This document shows positions 1 through 9,086 of a DNA stretch of 64,000 nt, one piece after another (within the stretch, counting starts at the first letter, position 1; each line of letters starts with the position of its first letter). The notes beneath the pieces were generated by a model. That model worked only from the letters and a program-made list of their open reading frames with translations, was not told where the DNA came from and made no database searches. Made by a program: the position numbers and the translations under genes. This DNA comes from Verrucomicrobiota bacterium (GTDB taxonomy: Bacteria > Verrucomicrobiota > Verrucomicrobiia > Opitutales > Opitutaceae): contig JACTNC010000063.1 of assembly GCA_014584295.1 (NCBI GenBank), forward strand, positions 149,029 to 213,028. Direction: 5' to 3'.

Positions 1-746
1 ACCTCCCAGGCATCCTGCTCGATCGCGAGGCCTTTTCCGAGGCCCATCGCAATCCACGATGCACAATGGAGCAACGCGGTCATCCTGCCATTGGCCGGAT
101 CGGCAGAGGGTCGAAACTGATAGCGGATTGGATCGGTCAGCGTCAGGGGATAGTCCCATAGCTGAAACACGCGGTTGATCGCCTCTGTGCTCGTTGCCCC
201 GAGCGCATCCAGTTCCCACGCCTCAACGAGAGCCGACGTGGCATGGCGTCCAATCAACGGAGCGCAGGTTTGTTCAGAAGCAATCCGCTGAAGCAGCAGC
301 CGCCCGACCGGTCGCAGCAATCCCAGGGTATAGCCCACACGGCCATCCTCTCCTGCCGCCTCGGCAAGATGGTCAAGCGCGACAGCGGTGGTCACTGAGT
401 TCTCCCACAATTGATCACCAGAAATTCCGTAGACCGGGAGACCACCCGAATACAACTGCGAGGCCATCGCAGCGCCGACGAGCTGAAACACCTCATAGAT
501 GCCGATCCGCTCGATGGCACCATCAAGGCTCACAATGTTTCCACCTCTTGAGAAAAGCGCGCTGTTGCTCGCACGGATCACTCGCGCACTCAAGACCGGG
601 TCCAGACGCACAACCGTCACCAGCGCCTCGACACTCACGTCGGGATCCTTGATCGCCGCACTCAGTTGCTGGAAAATGCGCGGCGCGGCGGGCAGCTTCG
701 CAGCGGCCGCCGTCAGGCGGGTATCGGAAAGGGGTTCTACCGGCAT
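1..746 (-). CDS. HDOD-domain protein (3' part missing)
   Basis: The frame is open from an ATG at 744-746 to the left edge, giving about 248 residues without a stop. The N-terminus reads as a typical HDOD domain: LPAAPRIFQQL near residue 18, then VVRLDPVLSARVIRASNSALF and SLDGAIERIGIYEV. HDOD proteins are HD-like helical domains used in bacterial signalling, often without catalytic activity. The sequence shows no second domain before the edge, so the full architecture is unknown. It lies 44 bases downstream of the methyltransferase gene on the same strand and may be co-transcribed with it. The ribosome binding site is weak. The domain call is firm, the exact role is not. Confidence 0.8.
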   Translation of the reverse strand, partial: MPVEPLSDTRLTAAAAKLPAAPRIFQQLSAAIKDPDVSVEALVTVVRLDPVLSARVIRASNSALFSRGGNIVSLDGAIERIGIYEVFQLVGAAMASQLYSGGLPVYGISGDQLWENSVTTAVALDHLAEAAGEDGRVGYTLGLLRPVGRLLLQRIASEQTCAPLIGRHATSALVEAWELDALGATSTEAINRVFQLWDYPLTLTDPIRYQFRPSADPANGRMTALLHCASWIAMGLGKGLAIEQDAWE

Positions 747-790
747 GGGAACGCCCTTGGTTTATCGACACAATCCAACGCAACTTTATG

Positions 791-1600
791 TCAGCGGACC
801 GGGTCAGGTCGCTTTCTGAAAATTGCCAGATGTTGCCTCGGCAGGGTGCGTACGGTCTCAACATAGTCCAGCGGTTGAACCATCATCTCCCGCCTGATCT
901 GCACTTCGGTCATCTTGTGCAGCCGTTTGATCGGAACTTCCGGATCCTCCGCCCGATACTCCACAAATGCAATCCGACCGCCGGGTTTGAGGCGACGACA
1001 CACCGCTGCGATCATCTCCGCCGGGCAACTCATTTCATGATAAACATCCACAATAAGAACGAGGTCGACCGCTTCGGGCAACCTGGGATCATCCTCTGTA
1101 CCGAGCACACCCACAACATTGGCAATGCCCTGCTCCGACATCCTGGCCCTGAGGAGTTTCAGCATTTCAGCCTGGATCTCTACGCCGTAGACAACACCCT
1201 TGGGGCCAACGGCCTTCGCGAGTCGCGAACTGAAATACCCGGTTCCGCACCCCAGATCGGCAACACGATCACCGGGTTTCAATCGAAGCGATTCGATGAC
1301 AAGATCCGGACGCTCCTCCCGCTCGCGTTCGGGTCGATCAAGCCAGGGCGCCGCCTCATGCGACATGAAGTGCGCAATCTCGCGGCCAAAGTAATACTTG
1401 CCCAGTCCATCGCGCGTCTTTGCACCCGTGCTGTAACCGTCGAAAGTCGCAGCTTCGCCACTCGCGTCGCTAGCGAGAATTGCAAGCCCAACAACCGCAA
1501 TCCCCACCGTCGCAAGACGGATTGAGCGAAACATCTGCCGGTATCGGGTCATCCCCTGACATTTGCGGCCCAAGACCGACCTTGGCAATGCATTCGCCAC
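791..1600 (-). CDS. Exported class I SAM-dependent methyltransferase-like protein
   Basis: The 269-residue product has a hydrophobic export signal around residues 23-50 (IRLATVGIAVVGLAILAS) followed by a class I methyltransferase fold. Motif I is VADLGCGTGYFSSRLA near residue 113. An acidic motif II (VYGVEI) and motif IV (DLVLIVDVYHEM) are visible, followed by LKPGGRIAFVEY. The start at 1600 is preceded by AAGGAGG with a 12-base spacer; an internal ATG at 1552 would shorten the n-region of the signal. An intact SAM motif behind an export signal is odd because SAM is cytosolic. The segment could instead be an N-terminal anchor. Substrate unknown. Confidence 0.8.
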   Translation of the reverse strand: MANALPRSVLGRKCQGMTRYRQMFRSIRLATVGIAVVGLAILASDASGEAATFDGYSTGAKTRDGLGKYYFGREIAHFMSHEAAPWLDRPEREREERPDLVIESLRLKPGDRVADLGCGTGYFSSRLAKAVGPKGVVYGVEIQAEMLKLLRARMSEQGIANVVGVLGTEDDPRLPEAVDLVLIVDVYHEMSCPAEMIAAVCRRLKPGGRIAFVEYRAEDPEVPIKRLHKMTEVQIRREMMVQPLDYVETVRTLPRQHLAIFRKRPDPVR

Positions 1601-1645
1601 GACACCCTCCTTGATGGAGCGAGCCCCCGCTGCCGCGCCCGGAGG

Positions 1646-3169
1646 CTACTCGTTGAATTCGTCGAACTTCTTTGCCGGTTCGGCAACTGCGGGGAGCAGG
1701 CCCGGCTGCAGTTCGCGAAGGCGGCGTTCGAGTTCCCGAAGCTGTTCCTCCCGCTGTTCCAACTCCACCTCGCGCTCGAGCTGGGCCTGACTTGTCTGCA
1801 TGAGGCGGGCTTCGCTTTGCGACAGAAATTTTTCGCGCTCGCTGAGTGATTCCTGAGTCTCTTTGCGCAGGGCATCCAGTCGCTCGCGCTCGGCACGCAG
1901 TTCGGCGAGAGTGGCTGCATGGGATGCCGCTCCTTCTGCCGGAACTGGTGCCAGGGCATCCACCGGAGAAGAGGATGTCGCCTTCGCCGGAAGCGGTGTC
2001 ATCGGGGAAAGCGGAACCCCAGGTTGAGGCGCATTCGCGGCTACGCTGCGTCCCGGGATCTTCAATGAAAGCGGTCGCCCGGATGCCGGAGCCACCGGTG
2101 TAGAAGCGACGGGCGGCGGTGCAGGAACAGGAGCCCCATCTACCTTTCGACCGGCAAATCCAACTCGAAGCCCACCACCCGCAGCGGGCGCCGCTGCCAT
2201 GGCTGCGAGCGCTGCCGCCGGCAAGGGTGTGGGTTCGGGAAGGAATTCCGCCAACTCTCCCGTTTCGATGCGTCGCTCGGTATCCCCAAGAATCTGTTCG
2301 AGTTGTTCTGGATCGAGCCTGGCCAGTGCCGACTCGCGAAGGGAGTTCCAGACACTCTCATGGTAGCTGGCCACACCATATCCGCCTGCGTACGTCGCAA
2401 GACGGGCCTGATTCTTGATGGCCGCGCGCACGTTCTCCAGCACGTCCCGCGACTCCGCGATCAACTGCTTGACGGTGCGCGCCGCCACGAGTGGCTGGAC
2501 CGCGAGGAGCGAATCCGCGAGAGCCCCCCAATTGCGTTCCGGCTGGCGTTCGAGAGATGTATTTCCACTTCCAGCTCGAAGGCGCTGCGCCTCGGCCACC
2601 TTGTTGATAAAAGAGATTTCCCTGAGTGTCGCCTTTGCACGAGCAGCCACATCTTGAATCACCTGCCGCCCGTCAAAATGCGCTCCGCAGATTTCGTTGG
2701 GCACCATCGTCTCAAGCAGAGCCGGAAGCTGCTCCAATGCGGCCGCATAAAGCCCCGCTTCCTGTTCATACCGTTCGAGTATTCGCTGCCAGTCCGCTGA
2801 GAATCTCGACGCCGACAGGCCATTGACATACTCGGGATCGAGTTCGCGCAGGTAGTTCTCGACACTCCGCTCAACACACTGGTGCAGGACTGGGATCGTC
2901 ACATCCAGTTTCTTCGCGCCAGCTTCAAGGATCGCGACACTTTCCTCGGCTTCCTTCAGCTTCTCGCGGTGGTCCTTCTTCGCATCCTGGCGCACAAACG
3001 AAAGCAGTGGACGCGCCACAGCGACCGCGTCGCGATTTGCACGCGCAACCTCCACCGCCTCGCCAATGCGCTTGCGGCTCAACGAAAACGCAGCTTCGCG
3101 CACCAACAGGTCCTGTAGTGCGGCGGGAACGGTGTTCTTGTTATTCAACTTCCACTCACCCGACAGCAT
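1646..3169 (-). CDS. Uncharacterised coiled-coil protein, paralog A
   Basis: This 507-residue protein is unrecognised but is clearly paralogous to the gene at 5023-6549. Residues about 15-290 form an alpha-helical region containing LQDLLVREAAFSLSRKRI, RSVENYLREL and INKVAEAQRLRAGS, all shared with the paralog. Residues about 300-410 are a Pro/Ala-rich linker. The C-terminal 90 residues are a highly charged coiled coil (LRAERERLDALRKE, SEREKFLSQSEARL, ELEQREEQLRELERRLRE) ending in the short tail FDEFNE. There is no signal peptide or membrane segment, so it is probably cytoplasmic. The start is supported by AAGGA a few bases upstream. It is divergent from asnS. Confidence 0.85.
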   Translation of the reverse strand: MLSGEWKLNNKNTVPAALQDLLVREAAFSLSRKRIGEAVEVARANRDAVAVARPLLSFVRQDAKKDHREKLKEAEESVAILEAGAKKLDVTIPVLHQCVERSVENYLRELDPEYVNGLSASRFSADWQRILERYEQEAGLYAAALEQLPALLETMVPNEICGAHFDGRQVIQDVAARAKATLREISFINKVAEAQRLRAGSGNTSLERQPERNWGALADSLLAVQPLVAARTVKQLIAESRDVLENVRAAIKNQARLATYAGGYGVASYHESVWNSLRESALARLDPEQLEQILGDTERRIETGELAEFLPEPTPLPAAALAAMAAAPAAGGGLRVGFAGRKVDGAPVPAPPPVASTPVAPASGRPLSLKIPGRSVAANAPQPGVPLSPMTPLPAKATSSSPVDALAPVPAEGAASHAATLAELRAERERLDALRKETQESLSEREKFLSQSEARLMQTSQAQLEREVELEQREEQLRELERRLRELQPGLLPAVAEPAKKFDEFNE

Positions 3170-3498
3170 ATCGTCCTTGTTAGTTCGATTCAGTGTTCAC
3201 GTAATATCATTGAATGGTCTATGGGTGGATCTCATCCGGTGGTATCGTCACGGCTGCCCCTTGGGCATCGGACAGTTTTTAGGATTTGAAGCAATTTTTC
3301 CGGGTTTTTGGGCCGGGCAGTTGCCATCACCTGTCATCACCTTCGCACGGATCAGAAATTCACGGGAAATTCATTCTTTTCTCTGCCATCAAACTGCAAT
3401 CCTGTTGGCGTCACCCGATGCATGGCGAGGATCTGTGTCTGCGTTTCCAGATTTGCAAGGGTCAGCAGGAGCTGGCTTCGTGAGGAAAATTCCTCCGC
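3170..3498. other. Intergenic region between divergent paralog A and asnS
   Basis: These 329 bases should carry the promoters of the two divergent genes. No convincing -35/-10 pair or RNA element was recognised. The stretch is more AT-rich than the flanking genes, including several T-runs around 3280-3310. Just before the asnS ATG lies GAGGAA-AA-TTCCTC (3482-3495), in which the ribosome binding site is one arm of an inverted repeat. Confidence 0.5.
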
Positions 3499-4884
3499 AT
3501 GCAACGCACGCTCGTCAACCACGCCCTCAACGCCACCTCCCCGATGGACGAAATCCTGCTTCAGGGCTGGGTGCGCACGCGGCGAGATGCCAAGGCGTTT
3601 TCCTTTCTCGAAATCAACGACGGATCCTGCCTGAAGGGTCTCCAGGTCATCGTCGACGCCTCACTTCCAGGATACGATCAGATTGCACGTGCAACAACCG
3701 GATCGTCCGTCGAAATTGTTGGCCGCCTCGTTCCTTCCCAAGGACAGGGGCAAAAATGGGAGGTCGTTGCGACTTCGTTTGCCGTGGTCGGCGATGCCGA
3801 CTCCACGTATCCGCTCCAGAAAAAGGGCCACACGCTGGAATTCCTGAGGGAGATCGCTCACCTTCGCCCGCGCTCGAACCTTTTTGGCGCGGTCTTTCGC
3901 GTGCGGAGCCGCCTCGCCTACGCCATCCATCAGTTTTTCCAGGAGCGCGGGTTCGTGTATGTGCATGCACCGATCATCACGGCGAGCGACTGCGAAGGCG
4001 CAGGCGAGCTTTTCAGGGTTACCACGCTCGACCCTAAAAATCCGCCGACAAGCCCGGACGGCAGCGTCGATTTTTCGCAGGATTTTTTCGCAAAGAAAAC
4101 ATACCTGACCGTATCCGGCCAACTGGAGGCGGAGGTCTTTGCCTGCGCACTCTCAAACGTCTACACTTTCGGTCCCACTTTCCGCGCGGAGAACTCACAC
4201 ACCTCCCGACACGCGTCGGAGTTCTGGATGATCGAGCCGGAGATTGCCTTCTGCGCCCTCGAAGGGAACATGGATCTTGCCGAGGAGTTCGTGAAATACC
4301 TGATACGCGACGCACGGACGCATTGCGCGGCAGATCTCGAGTTCTTCGGCAAATTCGTCGACAAGGACCTGCTGCCACGCCTCGACTTTGTGCTGGAACG
4401 CCCGTTCCAGCGCTGCACCTACACGGAGGCCATCGACATTCTCACCCGCAGCGGTCGGAACTGGGAGCACCCCGTTTCCTGGGGCGCAAACCTCCAGTCT
4501 GAGCATGAAAGATTCCTGGCCGAGGAGCACTTCAAATGCCCGGTAACCCTCTACAACTACCCACGCACCCTAAAGCCCTTCTACATGCGCGTGAATGAGG
4601 ATGGCAAAACCGTCCGCGCCATGGATCTCCTCGTGCCCGGAATTGGCGAGATCATCGGTGGCAGCCAGCGCGAGGAACGTCTCGACGTGCTCCTGGAAAA
4701 CATGCGCCAGCACCAGCTTTCAGAAAAGGAATATGCCTGGTACATCGACCTGCGGCGATACGGCAGCGTGCCGCATTCGGGGTTTGGGTTGGGATTCGAA
4801 CGCATGCTCATGTTCGTCACGGGTGTTGCCAATATCCGTGATGTCATCCCCTTCGCCCGAACCCCGGGCACTGCGGGTTTCTGA
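3499..4884 (+). CDS. asnS: Asparaginyl-tRNA synthetase
   Basis: The 461-residue product is full length for AsnS, which charges tRNA-Asn with asparagine. Residues 20-110 are the OB-fold anticodon-binding domain (LLQGWVRTRRDAKAFSFLEI). The class II catalytic core follows: motif 1 around FFQERGFVYVHAPIITASDCEGAGE, motif 2 with TFGPTFRAENSHTSRHASEF, and motif 3 with GFGLGFERMLMFVTG. The AENS segment and the overall length favour AsnS over AspS. The ATG is preceded by GAGGAA at a good distance. It sits between two paralogous genes of unknown function, divergent from one and 138 bases upstream of the other. Confidence 0.97.
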   Translation: MQRTLVNHALNATSPMDEILLQGWVRTRRDAKAFSFLEINDGSCLKGLQVIVDASLPGYDQIARATTGSSVEIVGRLVPSQGQGQKWEVVATSFAVVGDADSTYPLQKKGHTLEFLREIAHLRPRSNLFGAVFRVRSRLAYAIHQFFQERGFVYVHAPIITASDCEGAGELFRVTTLDPKNPPTSPDGSVDFSQDFFAKKTYLTVSGQLEAEVFACALSNVYTFGPTFRAENSHTSRHASEFWMIEPEIAFCALEGNMDLAEEFVKYLIRDARTHCAADLEFFGKFVDKDLLPRLDFVLERPFQRCTYTEAIDILTRSGRNWEHPVSWGANLQSEHERFLAEEHFKCPVTLYNYPRTLKPFYMRVNEDGKTVRAMDLLVPGIGEIIGGSQREERLDVLLENMRQHQLSEKEYAWYIDLRRYGSVPHSGFGLGFERMLMFVTGVANIRDVIPFARTPGTAGF

Positions 4885-5022
4885 GTACGCCCTCGTGCCA
4901 ATCCGATAACAGGGCCACGGCACGCCCTGAAATCACCGTTCGCAACCAACTGGCGGGAGGGCACGCACCCCTAACGTTTTAGTAAATTTTGGGAAATACC
5001 GGGTCGATAAGGAACAGTCCCC

Positions 5023-6549
5023 ATGTCGGCCACGCCGCGAACTTCTCCAAAAGCAACAATACCAGACAGACTTCAGGATCTGTTGGTACGGGAGGCTGCG
5101 TTCACCTTGAGCCGGAAACGTATCAGCGATGCCTTGCAGGTGGCATTGGAACAGAAAACATCAGCCAAGGCGGGGCGTCCCCTGCTGGCCTTCATCTTCA
5201 GGGACTCGAAAAAGGAGATGGAGCGTCGCGAACTCGTCGAAAACGTGTCCGTCATGGAGGAAGGCATCCGCAACATTGATGCGGCCCTGCCAAAACTTCA
5301 GGCGTACATCGATCGCAGCATTGAAAATTACCTGAGGGAATTTGACCAGGAATACGCGAACGGTCTCGCGGCATCCCGGTTCCTTGACGACTGGAACCGC
5401 CTGCTCGCACGCTTTGACGAGACGATTACCGATTTCGTTTCACGCCTCAACGGACTCAAGAGTCTGTTTGAAGCCTTGCCGCAATCCGAACCTTGTAGCA
5501 GCGACCGTGAGGCCAGAAAAAAAATCGACGCTGTGGTTGCGTGCGCCCGGGCGTTTCAGGATGAAGTGGCATTCGTCAACAAGATTGCCGACGCACAACG
5601 CATCCGGGCCGGTTCGGAAGCGATCACCTTGTACCGGCAGCCCGATCGAAACTGGAAAGGAACCGCGAATTCGTTGCTCTTCACCATGCCAGGTCCGGCG
5701 ATTGCAACGGTTATTCTCCTCTTGAACGAGTCGACCGACACAGCAGCAAAGGTGCGCAGCGCAATCCAGGGCGAATGCCAACTTGCATCCTACGTCACCC
5801 AATTTGGCGTCACGAGTTATCACCAACGCGTCTGGACTTCTCTCCGGGAAGCAACTCTCCTGCGCGTCGAGCCGGACTCAATCGAATCGATCCTCACCGA
5901 TACCGAAGACAAACTGAAACGGGATCTTTTCGAGCCTTGGACCCCTCCCCGCATCGAACGGCCGGACGAGAACAGTCAGGCGACGCCACCCCAGAGATTC
6001 TCCGCGGCTCCCTCCCCAACTCCTCAGCCAAACTCATCCAAGAAAGTCCCCAATCCCAAAGGCGTTCCCCCTGGGGTACAACGCCCGCCAGGTGAACATT
6101 CACTCCGACTTCCCACCCGAAATCACGGCGCGACCACCACGCCTGCAACGATTCCGGAAATACCTGCGCATCCCGCAGCACCGCCGCCTCACGCTGCGCC
6201 TCCAAGCCCGGAAACCGTCAGCCTCACCAGTCCCCTTGAATCCAAGGAAGCAGCAGACACCGTGGCCGACCTGGCAGCGGAGCGCATCAGACTCGAGGAA
6301 ATTCTTCAGGAGGAACGCAAGGGACTCAAGCAACGCGAAGAATTTCTATCGCAGAGCGAAGAACGCCTTCTCCAGAAGACCCAGGAACAGATCGAGCGCG
6401 AAATGGAACTCGAACAGCGCGAGGAACAGCTTCGTGACCTCGAAAAGCGTCTGCGGGAAAAACTGGGACCTGGAGCCCTGCCCTTTCCAACGCCTGCACT
6501 CGCCAGCGCTTCCGCCACGGACCAACCGGTCGACGAATTCAAGGAATAG
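5023..6549 (+). CDS. Uncharacterised coiled-coil protein, paralog B
   Basis: This 508-residue protein has the same architecture as the gene at 1646-3169. It has a helical N-terminal region (LQDLLVREAAFTLSRKRI, RSIENYLREF, FVNKIADAQRIRAGS) to about residue 300. A Pro-rich linker of about 110 residues follows. A charged C-terminal coiled coil (QREEFLSQSEERLLQ, EMELEQREEQLRDLEKRLRE) ends in VDEFKE. The near-identical coiled coil and tail but divergent linker suggest selection on both ends. AAGGA lies 8 bases before the ATG. No signal peptide or membrane helix is visible. The function is unknown; a structural or scaffold role is a guess from shape only. Confidence 0.87.
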   Translation: MSATPRTSPKATIPDRLQDLLVREAAFTLSRKRISDALQVALEQKTSAKAGRPLLAFIFRDSKKEMERRELVENVSVMEEGIRNIDAALPKLQAYIDRSIENYLREFDQEYANGLAASRFLDDWNRLLARFDETITDFVSRLNGLKSLFEALPQSEPCSSDREARKKIDAVVACARAFQDEVAFVNKIADAQRIRAGSEAITLYRQPDRNWKGTANSLLFTMPGPAIATVILLLNESTDTAAKVRSAIQGECQLASYVTQFGVTSYHQRVWTSLREATLLRVEPDSIESILTDTEDKLKRDLFEPWTPPRIERPDENSQATPPQRFSAAPSPTPQPNSSKKVPNPKGVPPGVQRPPGEHSLRLPTRNHGATTTPATIPEIPAHPAAPPPHAAPPSPETVSLTSPLESKEAADTVADLAAERIRLEEILQEERKGLKQREEFLSQSEERLLQKTQEQIEREMELEQREEQLRDLEKRLREKLGPGALPFPTPALASASATDQPVDEFKE

Positions 6550-6625
6550 CCGGCGCCAGAATCAGGCTAGCGCGGGGACCTCACGTGCGCACCTGCTGCG
6601 TGCGCGGTACAATCTTGCATAAGGC

Positions 6626-6655
6626 GCGGAACGCAGACTCGTCTGCATTTTCCGC
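6626..6655 (+). terminator. Hairpin downstream of paralog B, possible terminator
   Basis: An outer stem GCGGAA/TTCCGC encloses an inner stem GCAGAC/GTCTGC with a two-base loop, 77 bases after the paralog B stop. There is no T-run after the stem, so a classical intrinsic terminator is not proven. Confidence 0.35.
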
Positions 6656-6765
6656 ATCATCCCAGCTTCACGCGTTCAAACGTTTCTTACTTCTGCGCGC
6701 ATCCGGGCCAAACCCCTTGCGCTCTTGGTAACTCGCTGGCAGACGAATTGTCCCTTCATCCCATC

Positions 6766-7989
6766 ATGAACCCCTCGTCCTTCCTTCGTCATTCACCCGA
6801 TTCATCCGGCTTCTTTGGCAAATACGGCGGCAGTTTTATCCCACCGGAACTGGAAAAGCCCCTCGCGGAGGTTCGCGACGCCTATGCCGTGGTCTCGCGC
6901 TCGCATGACTTCATCGAAGAGCTCAGACGCATCCGAAAGCACTTCCAGGGTCGGCCGACGCCGACCTATCACGCCGCGCGTTTGTCCAGGAAACTCGGGC
7001 GAACCCAGATCTACCTGAAGCGTGAAGACCTCAACCACACCGGCGCACACAAGCTCAACCACTGCATGGGTGAAGGTCTGCTTGCGCGCTTCATGGGAAA
7101 AAAGAAGCTCATCGCCGAAACGGGAGCCGGTCAGCACGGCGTCGCCCTCGCCACGGCGGCCGCTTACTTCGGACTGGAATGCGACATCTACATGGGTGAG
7201 GTGGACATCCAGAAACAGGCTCCCAATGTCGCCCGCATGAAGATCCTCGGCGCGCGAGTCATTCCCGCCACACATGGATTGAAAACGCTCAAGGAAGCCG
7301 TGGACGCCGCGCTCGTCGCCTATGTCCAGGATCCCGTGAACCAGATCTATTGTATCGGCTCCGTTGTCGGCCCTCATCCCTTTCCGATGATGGTGCGTGA
7401 CTTTCAGCACGTTGTCGGGATCGAGGCGCGGGAGCAGTTCCTCGAAATGACAGGAAACCTGCCGGATATCGTGACCGCCTGCGTCGGCGGCGGCAGCAAT
7501 GCCATGGGTCTGTTCGCGGGCTTCATCGACGACGCCGTTGAAATCCATGGCGTCGAGCCGCTCGGCAAGGACTCAACTCCGGGCAATCATGCCGCCACGA
7601 TGACCTATGGGAAGGAAGGTCTGATCCACGGATTCCGCTGCTACCTGTTGCAGAATGAAAAAGGCGAGCCCGCACCCGTGCACTCGATCGCAAGCGGACT
7701 CGACTATCCAGGGGTCGGCCCCGAACACTGCCACCTGAAGGACACGGGACGTGTGAAGTACCACACCGCGTCCGACAAGGACGCCGTGGAAGCATTCTAC
7801 GCGCTGAGTCGAAACGAGGGCATCATCCCGGCACTCGAAAGCTCCCACGCCGTAGCCCATGCCATGCGCCTCGCACGTCAGGATCCCGATGAGCCCCGCA
7901 CCGTGCTCGTCAATCTCAGCGGCCGCGGCGACAAAGATATGGACTACATGATCGAACACTACGGCACGGGCGACCGCTACGTGATTTGA
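6766..7989 (+). CDS. trpB: Tryptophan synthase beta chain
   Basis: The product of about 407 residues condenses indole with serine to make tryptophan, using PLP. Visible motifs are [16 protein letters not shown] with the PLP lysine, the catalytic region [15 protein letters not shown], and the phosphate-binding loop [10 protein letters not shown]. The C-terminal [12 protein letters not shown] is also typical. ATG 6766 was preferred; an in-frame TTG at 6748 would add six residues. The length and motifs match the common TrpB type. No trpA or other trp gene is adjacent, so it is a stand-alone copy here. A tRNA-Arg follows 233 bases downstream. Confidence 0.96.
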   Translation: MNPSSFLRHSPDSSGFFGKYGGSFIPPELEKPLAEVRDAYAVVSRSHDFIEELRRIRKHFQGRPTPTYHAARLSRKLGRTQIYLKREDLNHTGAHKLNHCMGEGLLARFMGKKKLIAETGAGQHGVALATAAAYFGLECDIYMGEVDIQKQAPNVARMKILGARVIPATHGLKTLKEAVDAALVAYVQDPVNQIYCIGSVVGPHPFPMMVRDFQHVVGIEAREQFLEMTGNLPDIVTACVGGGSNAMGLFAGFIDDAVEIHGVEPLGKDSTPGNHAATMTYGKEGLIHGFRCYLLQNEKGEPAPVHSIASGLDYPGVGPEHCHLKDTGRVKYHTASDKDAVEAFYALSRNEGIIPALESSHAVAHAMRLARQDPDEPRTVLVNLSGRGDKDMDYMIEHYGTGDRYVI

Positions 7990-8222
7990 TGCGTGATCAA
8001 CAACCGGTTGGCGATACCGACCGCCAGCCCGATATTCAAGAAGGCCGAGACGCCTTGATGGCCGCATCTCAAAGGATCCCCGGAGAGGTCAGGCCCGGCC
8101 AACGATCGTTTGCAATGCATTGAACTGAGGCCTTGCTTCCCAGCGGCACGCCGTCCGTTGCGAGAGCAGACATTTTTTTATCGAAGGCGCCCAATCTGCC
8201 GTTCAGCCTCAAAGCTGACATC

Positions 8223-8298
8223 GTCCCCATAGCTCAAGTGGATAGAGCGTTCGTTTCCTAAACGAATGATCCGTGTTCGAGTCACGGTGGGGGCACCA
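8223..8298 (+). tRNA. tRNA-Arg (anticodon CCT)
   Basis: A full cloverleaf can be folded by hand. It has a 7-bp acceptor stem (GTCCCCA with TGGGGGC, one G-T pair) and a D-arm GCTC/GAGC. The anticodon stem TTCGT/ACGAA has loop TTCCTAA (anticodon CCT, reading AGG). The T-arm CCGTG/CACGG has loop TTCGAGT, and the CCA end is encoded. The segment downstream is gene-poor and carries a toxin-antitoxin pair, as often seen next to tRNA genes used as integration sites. Confidence 0.97.
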
Positions 8299-8894
8299 GT
8301 AGGGTTAGGGTCTATTTCAAAGATTGGGGAACAGGGCATGGATTTAGGGGTTGGGGTTGAGGGTTAGGAGCACTGGGCAAGAACGCGCACTTCGTCGTGC
8401 ACAGCCTGGAAATGCTACACCGCCTTTTCCAGCCGCCGCCCTGCTCCGTTCAAACGGAATAAGAGGCGGCGAAAGCGAGGTACGGATTCATCGCGTTGCA
8501 ACTCAGTAGTTCGGGTCGTGGGGGCAAGTCCCAGGCTTGTGATAGGCGAAGAAGGCGCTGGCCATATCCAACACCACTTAGCCCAACTTCGCGGATTCGA
8601 CCCTTTGGCGAAAGAATTTTCTGCGTAAGTGGTTGATAAGATGGGGTGGGGTCGGAGAAAAGGGGTGAAAAGGTGCTGTAGTGAAGACCCACTGACTTCC
8701 CGAAGGCCAAAATCGCTGTAAAATAGGTAGCCAAGATGTTCTTGCGCTGCACGAGGCAAAAGAAAAATGGCAAATCACGCCTGTCACGATCCGTGCTGAC
8801 ATACCCGGCTCGAACCAACAGCGATTATGGCCCATCTTGAACCTTAGCCAAGGAGTCGCTTGCCACCCTCTATTGTCTGGCCAAGATATCTCAC
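8299..8894. other. Gene-poor segment downstream of tRNA-Arg
   Basis: No convincing gene was found in 596 bases. Overlapping minus-strand open frames around 8415-8835 give no recognisable protein. The first 70 bases are rich in G-runs, and a second G-run cluster lies near 8643-8665. The segment looks less GC-rich than its surroundings and may be decayed mobile DNA, but no transposase remnant or tRNA-end duplication was seen. Confidence 0.5.
8302..8367 (+). other. G-rich tract with telomere-like GGGTTAGGG units
   Basis: Runs of three or four G occur at 8302, 8308, 8326, 8334, 8347, 8353 and 8361, separated mostly by TT, TTA or TTGA. The block GGGGTTGGGGTTGAGGGTTA could form a G-quadruplex on the plus strand. 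It begins four bases after the tRNA-Arg CCA end. Folding is inferred, not shown. Confidence 0.5.
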
Positions 8895-9086
8895 ATGAAG
8901 GCCAAGTTCACCTATTGGAAGGAATCCGATGGCAAGTACCTAGGCTACTTGCATTCCCATCCGGACCATTGGACGCAAGGAGAAGATTTGGAGGATCTTA
9001 AAATTCATCTTCGAGATCTTCATGAGATGTTCTCGGCCGAAGAAATTCCTGGAATTCGGAAGGTTGCCGAGCTTGAGCTTGCATGA
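8895..9086 (+). CDS. hicB: HicB-family antitoxin
   Basis: The 63-residue protein reads like short HicB antitoxins, with MKAKFTYWKE, a GYLHSHPDHWTQGEDLEDLK segment and IRKVAELELA at the end. HicB antitoxins bind and neutralise the partner HicA and usually repress their own promoter. The stop overlaps the start of the next gene as ATGA, so the two are translationally coupled, with the antitoxin first. Base composition looks lower in GC than flanking genes, which suggests acquisition. No long C-terminal DNA-binding domain is present in this short version. Confidence 0.85.
   Translation: MKAKFTYWKESDGKYLGYLHSHPDHWTQGEDLEDLKIHLRDLHEMFSAEEIPGIRKVAELELA

Noticed and set aside
8415..8835. Overlapping minus-strand frames after the tRNA
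   Set aside because: No recognisable domain, no good ribosome binding site, and an unusual residue composition; treated as non-coding.
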